A stretch of 64,000 nt of DNA from Dendrophyllia cribrosa (Eukaryota; Cnidaria; Anthozoa; Scleractinia; Dendrophylliidae): the NCBI GenBank assembly GCA_024195265.1, contig JAJLRJ010000008.1, forward strand, positions 27,735,432-27,799,431, written 5' to 3'. The notes beneath the pieces were generated by a model. That model was not told the origin of the DNA, did not search any database, and was given only the letters and a program-made list of their open reading frames with translations. Positions 33,901 to 45,900 of the stretch are shown piece after piece. Made by a program: the position numbers and the translations under genes. Within the stretch, counting starts at the first letter, position 1, and the number at the start of each line of letters is the position of its first letter.

Positions 33901-36900
33901 GGAAAATATTAATAATAACTCAACTGGCAAACCGCTGTAATATATTGATGGATTTTCCGGCAGTGAAATATATGTTGAAGAATGCTCCTTTTTTATACGA
34001 CCGATACTCTTTTTATAAAGTTTTGAAGTCTCTTTACTTAATTTTATTTCAGCTTAATCCAACTGCCGGAACCCAACGCGTGGAACTCAAAGTGCATAAA
34101 ACTTTTACGTATTTCATGTCTTAGCGTGACAGTACAAAATACGTATTGTTTGATTGAAATAGGAGAGAACTGGACAGGTTTATGTGCTAAAGGTCAACTT
34201 TCATATGTCGTCAGTGGATCTGATCTGTTCCTCAAGTGAACATAATAAAATAAAATTTATATCCTTGCATTTTTCTACTAAACAGAATATGTAGATCTTA
34301 AACATCACACATATCATATCGCGGATTACATTTTAAAAGATATTGAGCCGTGTTTATATTTTAAAAATACCGTACATTGCATTGTACATGTTAAAAATTT
34401 AAAGTTTGCAATCTTATCAAATGCGTTGCATAACAAGAACAGCAATAACAATAACCAATTTGTTGTAAACCAATATAAACAACAATAAACAGCTTAAAGA
34501 TGTTTAGAGTCTTATTGCAAAATTGAAACCGAGCTGCAGACTTGAAACGGATTTTAATGTGCGTTTTACCACATATCTACGTTAAAATGATAAAATTTTA
34601 CCCTTCTAGTTATCGTAGGTTTTCGTGGCCTAGTGGCGTGGTTCTTGTTATGGCTATGAGACAGCAGTCAGACGGCTCAAGTTCAAATCTCACCATCAAC
34701 CTTTTTTTTGCGTTCTTCAGAAGTCATTACGTTTAACTTTATAAAAATATTGAACCCTGTCAGTATAAAAGCATATTAAGCTTACCGCAATATCACATTA
34801 CGCGTTACCATTTCTTATTCACGGGTTGGCTCATGGCTATGTGTATGGTGTTCATTACACTCCCCACGCGACCGAGTTCTGAGTCATATATTTTTCTCTA
34901 CTGACTGAAAGCAGAAAGCAGATGGAATAAAAATGTGAGAGTGGGTTATTCGTGGTGTCCTCTAAATTGCTGCAGGATTTCCTGAACTGTATAAAGCAAT
35001 ATCTACGAAATAAATGAAAAGAAAACAGCCCTTTCGAATACTTGAGCGTAACAATTAGCACTATCCAGCACCTAATATCGATGCACCAAACACCTTTAAC
35101 ACAAATTTAACCAGATTTTCACTCATTTCAAAATGCACATTAAAGGAGCTTTTGATTTCTATCTTCTTTCAGCGATGTCCAAAATGGAGAACGCTGACAC
35201 AATATTCACTAAAGAAAGCTTCTGTGTAGCACATTACTTAATAAACATAATAGCATAAAAACATTACTCCAAGAATGAACACTAACTGAACTGTCTTTTC
35301 GTTATCAAACCTTTTCATCCCCTTCTTTTTAGTCCGTCAAAAACAGAGCGTATTAACTACTGAACGCCGAGTCCAATGCCGCCATCTTGTTTAGTGCACC
35401 GTCACATACCAAAACAAGGTTTAGTGCACTAGTGCACCGGGTGTACTAGTGTACCGGGTGCACAAGTGAACCGGTGCACTAGTGTGCACCGGTTTAACCG
35501 GTGCACTAGTGCACCGGTTCAATCGGTGCACAGGTTCACTAGTGCACCGGTTCACTTGTGCACCGGTGCATTTGTGTAACAGTCTTGGGGATCAATACCA
35601 TACACATAGCCTCATAGGAGCCTTTGATTTATTCATCCTCTTGTTTTGTTTTACAGGTCATAGTAATATGTGCAATCTGGATCTTCTATTTTGGATTCAT
35701 TAGTGCATTCTCACCCCATTACTACTGGATCATTGCTTTACGCTGTTTAGTTGGTTTTGGAATTGGTGGTGCACCACAGTCGTAAGTGTTATTTATTGTA
35801 AATAATAATTTATACCGTTAACCCTTTCACTCCCAGTGTCAACTGCAGAGACATGTAGTGTATTTCTACATTTTGAATTTGACAACAAAATCCTATGGTG
35901 TGACTATTAAAATTAAGCCTCTTCAGCAGTACTTTTGCATGGTTTCATTTGTTTTATAATATTTTACAATGAAAATGAAATGTTGGATTTTTCTTGAATT
36001 TTGGTTTGTAGGTTAAAATTCAAGTTTCATTCTCTAAGTTTTAAAGGCCCGCCTTCACCCAAAATGCTGTGCGCGCCGTGATCATTTTCTGTACTGAATT
36101 TTGTGTAACACGAAATTCAGCTTGAATGCGTGCAACCAATCAGATCACACATATGAACAATGGAGCATTTCAAAACAAAAACAAACGACCCCAACGTCTT
36201 TTGGGTGAAGGTGGGCCTTTAAAATTCTTCTGAAATATTGTTAGTTACATTGTAGAGGTCTTTGAATGGAGATACCATATATTGGGGGGGGATTCCCTTA
36301 CAGGCCAGTTGATCTGTATGTGCACATACATGTATGCATTCGTGACAGTTAAACATCCTGGCACTGTTAATAAATATTTTCAAACACTGGGCACAAAATA
36401 AGCACCAGATTCAAATTAATGGCTGGGAGATGATATATAACATACCTCAAAGTTGCTTTAAGTTTCCTTGAAGTTAAAGGTTACAGTCAAAACTTAAAAA
36501 AAAAAAAATTGGATTGATGCATGTAAAAGTTAATGCAGGACCCAGAATAAAATAATGCTGGGTTCAAGTAAATGCTACATGTAGGTCTAGAACGTTGAGT
36601 TAAATTATTAAGTAATGCTGGGACATTTGTTTACGAAAGCAGGTGTTAACTTATTTTAATTATGATCCATACAATGCGTGGCCATGCATTCATTTGATCC
36701 TTTTCATTTCTATTTCTTATGGTGTTCAAATATATGTACATTTGTACTGGTGCCTCATCCCAGATAATTTTCAAAAGCTGGACTGAAGTCACCATTTTTT
36801 TCTTTCTATCAGGACAACATTATTGGCGGAGTTTCTTCCATCAAGTGTTCGATCATACTGCATATTATCTCTATCTGTAAGAATTAAACATTGTGTTTTT

Positions 36901-39900
36901 TAGCAGTGTTAGAAGAATGTTTTTTATTTATACATTTTAGGGGTAGCAAATGTTAAAATATGAGGCTCATAAAAGAGCTGTCAAGACCCTTAAAATCTTA
37001 CTCTGATCCTGTGGGACTACGCAGAAAATATTTTTCTTGGTTCTGATTAAAATCATTAACTTTATAATTATAATTATAATTGTAGTCAGCCAATCAGAGA
37101 TAACATACAATTGTAGACATGTAACTTATTAGCCAGGTTAGTTATTACTTATAAATCACCTGGTTCATGTAGTTCATGGAGCTAATTCATAAATTAAATA
37201 AATCCTTCATTTATTCTTAACCTGTTATGTTCAGTTGGTAATAATTTTTATACTTGAACCTCTCCTTATGGACACCTCTCTATTATGGACAGTTCCCTTG
37301 GTCCCGAAAATACCAAAATTTATATAATCTCTACCTCGGTCTTTAATACTGACACCTCAATAATGCGGACACTTGGGTGTGTCCCTTTGGTGCCTGTAGT
37401 AAGGGGGGTTCTACTTTATTTGTTTCTTTAAGTGTCATTCCTTTAATAATATAAGAATTAAGCTACATGTAGATAGCTGTATGTATTAAACGTAGGAGCA
37501 CAAACACTATAAACAACATATACAACATTTCTTTCACAAAATTTATGGTAATAGGCAGTATTAGATTATACAATGTGCATTTTAGTGTTTGTATCAATTC
37601 ATGTTTGTAACTGAGTACTTAATATGTCAATAATTTGCCTTCTTGACTTCTTTCTCTGCAGTTTTTCTGGGCAATAGGATCATGTTTCACAGTAGGCATT
37701 GCTATGGCAGTCATGCCTACACTAGGTTGGAGATGGCTGCTAGGATTTCTGTCATTGCCACTTCTTTTCTTTGTTATTATGAGCTATGTAAGTAAAACCA
37801 TAAAGGTTAATAAGATTATATTTAAAGTGATATTTATTAGTTTTTATTACATGTATCAGGCATGCAAGTATATTCTCATAGTGTAATAATCTCTGATACC
37901 TTAAAACTATTATTTAGTGCCAAATGTCTAATTCATTTAATTCTTTACATAAATTATAATGTAGTACACTGTAGGCAGACATCTAGTACATCTTCAAAAT
38001 TATTTCATTAAATCCAGTACGAAATTTATATTCAAGTTATCGCTCAGCAAAACAACTCTGATGTAACATGACATTTGTTGGTAAAGTCTATCTTATAATA
38101 ATGAATCAATATTTAGGTTATTTTTAATGTTGTGTCCATTACAATTGTATGGCGCCCTTAATGTATTTTCAAACAAGATGTTCATCATTCCCTTTTGGGA
38201 TTACAAAGTATGTGTACATTGTAAGTTGGGACCTTCGTTCAATTTCAAAATGTTCCCAGTTTTAGCTACATATACACCCTTTAAGTCAGAAATTGGAAAT
38301 GACGAGGCTGCACGGTGTCATTTTCTACCAATACATGATTGAGGTACAGTTTTTGTGAATTATTATATTCAAAAATTAGTCATCCACAGGGTGTGCAGTG
38401 GACAACCTTGTGGCTACAGTTGTAAGAGCTGCTCTCTAATAACAGACATCCACCAAATTTGTATCCCCACTGATGTGTTGGTGGTGAATAAAATGCTTGG
38501 CAACAGTAGCTTCACACTTACTCTACTTAAATTACTGACAGAAGGTAGACCATAATTTAAAATGTTTATCATCTTCTGCACCTTTTAGTGGCTTCCAGAG
38601 TCCTGCAGATATTACCTTGCTGCTGGTGAGAAAGAAAAAGCCATAAGAATGCTTCAAAGGGTGGCAAAAGTTAACAAAAGTGAAATGCCTGCAGGAACTC
38701 TTCAAGATGCCAGTGAGGTGAATAAAATGACTTGGTGGTTGTAGCATTACACTGAGTACCTTGTGCATGAGTATTTATTACATGAGTTGCTGAACTATGA
38801 ATAAAAATAACTAAAACAACGGGTTTTGGTCGTTTTGAGTTCTGTGATTAAGTGACTACTGGGTATTATCATTTGACAACAGAGTACCAATTAATTGATT
38901 CAAAACTGGCAAAATTCTTAACTACAAAAATAAGTTCGGTGGCTGCGTGGCACTTGGATGTCATGAAAAAACTTTTTTAAATGTTATTTTAAAGTGACAA
39001 AGTTTTTGAATAAGTTCCAAACGTTTCGGGCTTTGCCCTTCCTCAGTGGAAATATGTTCGTTGAGTAACACGCCACGACATCTAAAGTTGAAAATGTTTG
39101 TCTCTTGCATGCACGCACGCTACCTTCAGAAGAAACGAAAGTTAGAATTTAGGCCGCGCGGTTGACAGGTACCAAGTTGGAAAATAAGACGCATCTCCTG
39201 CCGTTTCCTTTGCTTGTTTCCGCCGCAGAGCTTGACGCCGCAAACCTGCACGTCATCCGCAGAGTGTCCATTGGAACTGAAGTGCTCTGCGACTGGAAAA
39301 CCGGGTGCACTCTTGGTAATACTCCTGAGATGTTCGCCAAACCGTTCCCTAAGAGTGCGCCCAGTTTCACCGATGTAAATGGCAGGGCAGCGACGGCAGG
39401 AGATGCAGTATATAAGGCCAGATGACAGACAGGTAAAGGACTCTCTGATGGTGAAGGAGCCTTTTGAAGCCAGTAGAGTAGTGTCATTTGAGATGTGGTC
39501 ACAGGTACGGCAGCGGGGGTGTCGATAAGGAGCAGAACCTGCGGGCGAAGTAGCTCGATTTGTGTCGGATGTGTGGACCAAGACGTTTCGTAGGTTTTGA
39601 TCTCGGCGATAAGCGATCATTGGTGGCTGAGGAAATATTTCCTTGGTTTCAGGGTCGTTCGATATGATGCTGAAGTTGTCGAGCAAAATCTGTTTGATTC
39701 TGTTGTTCAGAGGATGGTAAGTAAGAACCAAAGGGATCCTGCTCTCCTTTTCATTCGCCAAGGTGTTCCGTTTGAGGGCGTCGGTCTGTGTGACATGTCG
39801 GATTTCCTCGAGATCATGTTGGAGAGTGTGTGCATTGTAACCATGCCTTTCAAAGAAAGAGGCCATTTCGTGTGCTCTTGCTAGAAAGTCGGCGGCGTCA

Positions 39901-42900
39901 GACCAGAGGCGTCGAAGGCGTAAGAGCTGACTGTGAGGTAGGGTTTCTTTGCAGTGTCGAGGATGTGATGACTGGTGGTGAAGATAACTGTGAGTATCTG
40001 TGGGCTTAGATTGCCAGAAATGCGTAAATTGATATCAAGGAAAGGCAGTTCGGTTTCAGAGATAGAATGTGTGAATTGAAGTGCAGGGTGAAAGTTGGAA
40101 ACAAAATCAATGTATTCTTCCAGTTGAACGTGGTTGCAATTCGCGACCCCTACGATATCATCAATGTATCGCTTGTGGAGTTGAGGTACAAAGCTGGTGT
40201 ATTGTCGCATGATTTGGTCTTCGACATATCCCACAAAAAGGCACGCATAGTTAGGGCCCATCTTACTGCCCATGGCGACTCCCCCTGTTTGATGGTAAAA
40301 TTCGCCATTGATAGTGAAGGCATTTAGGGTAAGCACAAGTTCAGCAAGACGTGTAAGTGTGGCTGTAGGTGGATCGAGAACGGTGCGTTTGTCTAGAAAG
40401 TAGGTCAACGCTTCCAGGCCACTGTGGTGTGGGATCACAGTGTATAGAGATTTGATGTCCATGGTATAGAGGAAGCATTGGCCGTCGTCAGCGTTGTGGA
40501 ATTGAAAACCGTTAAAGATCTGGAGCGCGTGGTTGGTATTCTTAATGAAAGTGTTAAGATTACGGACTAGAGGAGACATAATCTGGTCCAAGTAGGATGC
40601 AATATTCTCAGTGGGGCAGCTATATGCCGAGACAATATTGGTCTCCCAGGGTTGTTCTCCTTGTGGATTTTCGGAAGGAGGTAGAATCTCGAGGTCCTTG
40701 GAGTTTACAGTACAACTAGATTCTTAGCTGATGGCGGGAGTTCGTTGGCTTGCATCATTCCGTTGACGGTTGATTTTATAAAAATTCTAAACTTCCCACC
40801 AAAGAAAAGTCTTTAAAGTAATTCCACTGAAATGGAACTTAGGGCCTGTTTACATGAAAGAAGGGTGCCCCTACTAGGTAGGGATACTCTACCTGGTAGG
40901 GTTGAAGAAAGCTCCGTTTCACATGCATTGTTTTCAACAGTGTAGGGGCACCCTACCTAGTAGGGTCAGAAGTCAGCGCCAGTTCACATGAGAAATGTTA
41001 TCCCCAGCTGGGAGGGCTAACTCAAGGGGGTGGTTGCTAAGCAAGATGGCGGGAAGACACGTTGTAGCGGTAAATGCGATCGTCCTTTCTTTGGCGTGTC
41101 TAGCGACAGCTTTCCAGTTATGTGGTTTAATGTTTACTTATTTAATCCGTGAAAGACGTCGGCTGCAGAGAATTGGCCTACAAGCAGCAAATCAATACGA
41201 TATTGCTGTAGCTCGCTTGAGGCACGTGCGAAGGAGACAAGTTTGTCGAGGGAGAATATGGCGACGATCTGATAAAAAAAAACTGACAAAAAAAAAAAAC
41301 TCGCCTGGTTTATACCCACGAGAAGCCATGCTCGATTATAAATTGTCACGCGCTTGCGCGACAGTAACACGCGAACACACAAACATAACCCTAACCCCTA
41401 GGGACAACCCTACCTTGACCTTTCACATGGGTTTTTCTGAACAAAACCTGGCCCTACTAGGTAGGGTTTCCCTACCCAAGAGGTAGGGAAACCCTACCCC
41501 TAGGGGCGCCCTACCACGCATGTAAAAGAAACCGTGTAATACAAAGGAGAAGGGAAACTCTACTAGGTAGGGAAACCCTACTACGTTGGGGCACCCTCCC
41601 TCATGTAAACAGGCCCTTACAGTAGATTCTTGTCGATACTTTGCCTACGAGATATTCATTATTTGAAAACTTCAATTTTAAAATAAAAAATGGGGGTGCC
41701 TGTGTTGGTTGAGGAGCTGACAGGCATCGAATATGCCCCATTTTGGCATTTTAGCAGTGTTGTTACAGAAGTGTATTGCCATTATTTGAAAACTCCTCAA
41801 AACTAAAAAACCTCATAAGAACATGCTAACGAAGACACCGTATACATTGCGTTGGACAGTCTGTAGGTAAACTTTTTACATTCTTTTTAGACAGAGAAGT
41901 CTTAGTGCTAGGCAAATAATATAAGACAAAATCCATTTTCCTGATTACTAAAATGCAAAACAGAGAAACTGCAGTTCAGCTCTATTTCTCTCATTTATTA
42001 AATTTTCAACAATAGAAATTTAATAAGTCTTTTCTCATACAAAGTTTTTGGGTACTTGATTAGAAAGGATGAAAAAAAAGGTGGGGTGCCCGTTCTTGTT
42101 TATGAAAAACAGCCACTTATTTTTTAGCAAGCTTAGTCTCAAAGGAAACCTCTATGTTCTAAATGTGCCTGCGCTCGTGCATGCACAAATGACACAAGAA
42201 ACAAGAACTCTGCGAGTATTAAAGTCAGGCTTTAGAGTCACTAAAAACCAATTGGAATCGCGGCCTGAAGACGGGTTTTCATTCAATGGAAAGCTAATAA
42301 GCCAAACAATACTACATGTAGCTACAAAAAATGGACGTTGAATTGTTAAAGTGATCTTGACAAATATTGACCATGGTTCATTGTTATTTGGACGCAAAAT
42401 GGACATCAAATTAATAAAGTGACATTGACAAATCTCGACTGTGGTTCATTATTATTTGAATTGGCCATTTGTCTTTTAAAACTCTCTCTCTGATCAGAAG
42501 AACAAGCAACAGGGTATGAATGCCGTATCATCTGTGACGTTGTCACGCTAACGATATTTTTTATCCTTGTGTTTCCTCTATGTGCGGAATGCATATTAAG
42601 TTTCCCTTTAAGTACACTTCAAAATCCTTGTTTTTTAGTCTCAATTATCTCACCACGTCAGATACGAAAGTCATTGTCAATTTTACCTTTCTGTGGGCTT
42701 TATCCTTGGAGTCACACATCAGATGTAAGCTTTCAATCGGTTCATTCTCATTGTATTTTTCTTATGTTCGCAAGTATATTTTTTACCTCATTGAAACCAA
42801 ATTTGAAACTTTTATTTTGTGTAATAGTTTTCACTGATTGAATCACATGCAGCAATAAAATATTATTCAAAATGATTCCACTGTGTGGTTCTTTTTTCAT

Positions 42901-45900
42901 TGAGCAGACATGTATAAATAAAGTTAAATCACAAAGGAAAGTCAATTGCACATTTTACTTTGAAATATTCTAAAATATGACATGCACGCAGGGTTGCCTC
43001 TCATACCAAGTGTAAATTTGTAAATGCACATTTCATAAGCAAGCAAATTACATATTTACAATACCACCAACTCCTCTTCTCTTTTTTATTCAACTATCTC
43101 GATCTACACTAATCCAATTCATCCATGAACCTGATGTTGCTACAGTATGTCAACTGATATGAGGTCACTAACACTTAGCTGCAGGCTACAAACCACTTGA
43201 AACACACTTTTCTTATGGAGAAACACAACCGAATTTATGAGTCGGGCAGGCTTGGCTTACAGCCAAGCAGCCCACTAATTACTGTATGTACAGTAAGTGA
43301 TGTGCAATGCAAACCCGTAGAATAACCTTACATTGAATAGCATCACAGAAAAGTTTAACTTCCCAGTAGATTTCCTTTGAAAAGTCACAAATATTAGTAT
43401 AATGTATCCAAGACTTAAAAGTAAGAACCAACTTGTACAGTACACTGATAATCAACTGAGCACCACAGGAAAGTACTCCCCCATTGAGATAAAGTAATTA
43501 TAAATTTATTTTATCCTTAATTGGTGAATAACTGACATCCTTTAATTTATATATCTCGCAGAGGTCTTTAAAATAGTTACAGTGTGATAGTTATGTGATA
43601 ATTGTGCTAAAAAATAGCTAAACTTCATTAATTAAACCTTTGTGCATTTTTTTACAGAATTCTGGACAAGGAAGATTTAAAGATTTGATTAGTCCAGAAT
43701 ATAGAAAAACAACCTTTTTATTATGGTTTATATGGTGAGTAAGATTATTTATAAGTTAACATTTTTTATGTTTCCATGGAGTTATATGGTAGAATCTTAG
43801 AATAAGAAAAATACTATGTTAGCCATTTTCCTGTAGTTGTCAATAATATTGATAATAATATTATGTGTCATGTGACCTGCCCAATTTTATTTATACTAGC
43901 CACAGAAGTACAAGCTAAACTGAATGTTTCAACACATTTTCAATGTTCTCTCAAAGTTTTAAAAGACTTGAATGAAACAAATTCATTGTATGTTTTAAAA
44001 ATTTGAGGGATGGTTTTCTGAAATTAGATTCTTGTTAAGAGTTCATTTCAAAATTTGTACTAATCACACAAAATTTTTTGTATTGTTCTTTTCAGGCTTA
44101 ATTTAGCTTTTACATATTATGGAATAGTGTTAATGACTACAGAGATGTATCAAGGACTAAGTGAAACTGGTGGAAGTTGTGGAGGTAAGAACATACCAAA
44201 ATATCCCCTAAACATCCCCTAAGATTCACAACTTTTTCAATAAATGCATTTACTGTACATCTGGCAGAACTAAACTGTAAATGGCAGTTACAGAGATATT
44301 TATGTAAACATTTTTATTTTATTGGTTTGAAATGCATGTGAGCCACTATGGCATTAATTGACTCTATTTTGATTTGTAACATATATAAGGACTGATGGTT
44401 GTGATTAGGTACAGCTGTACGATGTACATTGCATTCATCTCAGCTCTTGTCATTGTCAAACCAATTAGAATGCTCTGTTTCATTGAAGACCCATTAGTCA
44501 TGTATATGATATAATGCATGATATACCAATATTACTGTGTCTACTTCTTTTGTCTCAGCTCCAGATTCTGGTGCAGTCAAGAATCCTGATTGTGGCTGTC
44601 AGCTTCTCACTTTCAAGGATTACACAGACATGCTGTGGACGACACTGGCTGAGTTTCCTGGTACAGTTGATTACATATTATTACTCTAAGTAACTGCTTG
44701 GTAGAATTGCTGTAAAGAACTGAAGGGCTCGGTCCATAACCGACTTATGTTGCTTTTTAGGTCGTTTATTTTTCTCACTCATATTTGTCCAGTTTCGGCA
44801 TGTGAACTACAAATTAATTGCAAAATATTGTTCAGAATTTTTTGTCGTTTTTTCCATCGTTCTCGAGAAATGTATGCAAAAAAAAATATATGCATGTCTC
44901 CCGCTGAATCCCACTGAAAAAAATGAATCACAAAGTGAACCCGAATTTCTCGATTTTATACTGATTTTCACTTCAGATGGCCAAGTTTGGGCCCGTGCCG
45001 CAAATTCCCTTACGGACCTCCTAGGAAGCACTCCCGGTTCTCCGCTGCCAGCTCATAGTCTTTGCTCACCTTGCCCAATTTCGGCTGGCCAGCAAGAACT
45101 CACTCCAAGCTGCCCAAAGCTGTATTTCTGCCACTGTCACAAAGCATATCAGGAAATTCTATGGCAAAACTGAAATGGAGTTTCCCGTCCAAAAATTATA
45201 CAAAATTACTTTAAGTCTGGAAGCACTTCGGATATTGGCCATTTCGACCACGCCACAGGATGGCAAATGGCCTACAACTCACAACGCTTCCCCTTTTCTG
45301 ATCCCAAGTGATTCCAGACTTTCCCGCTGGCTCGTCTTGTCCACCACGGCCCATTTTCACCTACATGTAGAGCGCCAAATAGCGCTTAAGGCCAAGGTGC
45401 GGCAAGGACATACACTCAGTTCTTCGAGAGGTGCCAGGGACTTTAGGATTTCCAGACTTAAGGATTTCCGGACTTCATGATGTCCTTCCATCCCCGGGCG
45501 GGCCTTAAACGTGGCTTAAACTAGCCGCTACGGCCCGTTGTTGTCTCTTGTTGCAAATTCAATCGATATGAACTGCCTATATGACGATATGTTCGTTCAG
45601 GTCATTGGCGCAGGTCAGGAGTATTGCGGTCACATATTCTCATGGCCAATCTGCTTTGTAATGGCATCGAAATTTAACGCTCTGAATGTACAGTCAAAGC
45701 ACTAGAGGGCCAGAACTCTGCTTTTTTATGTGAAATCAGTCAAATTCCTTAGGGTTAGTGCAACTTTAGTCTCCCACGCAGCCGTTATTTGTCTCGTCAC
45801 GCAACACTCCTCCCCACTAACGGCTGCTCAGACCTGGACCATATTTCTTGCCCAATTTAAGCCAATCACAGTTACAGTGCCATTTTCGGAACTTGCTCGC

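Larger units (their letters stand above)
31455..35656 (+). other. SVOP-like intron 4
   Basis: It contains a DNA element (31514-32327) with a Mutator-like MITE inside, a dispersed repeat (32340-32735), a SINE (32767-33075), a tRNA-like sequence (near 34617) and a palindromic minisatellite (35396-35575). The span 33090-34600 shows nothing recognisable. Confidence 0.7.
39005..40740 (-). mobile_element. Penelope-like retroelement with GIY-YIG domain, decayed
   Basis: On the - strand it has a partial reverse transcriptase ([12 protein letters not shown]..., [23 protein letters not shown], catalytic RYIDDIVG) followed by a GIY-YIG endonuclease ([18 protein letters not shown]). Two frame breaks and missing N-terminal RT sequence make it non-functional. 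The flanking motif ctgaggaagggcaaagcccg on the - strand near 39025-39046 is typical of these elements. Confidence 0.9.
38718..43657 (+). other. SVOP-like intron 8 (4.9 kb) with PLE and Harbinger remnants
   Basis: It contains a Penelope-like element on the - strand (39005-40740) and a PIF/Harbinger element (40842-41616). At 42325-42455 a roughly 60-bp segment (gaccatggttcattgttattt-like) is tandemly duplicated. From 42456 to 43657 nothing was recognised. Confidence 0.7.

Noticed and set aside
35396..35580. CRISPR-like alternation of repeats
   Set aside because: There are no constant spacers, the units are overlapping palindromes, and the genome is eukaryotic.
39020..39060. Hammerhead ribozyme on the - strand at the Penelope element end
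   Set aside because: The ctga.ga...gaaac core is present, but a closing stem and a cleavage triplet were not found, so it was not listed as an RNA gene.
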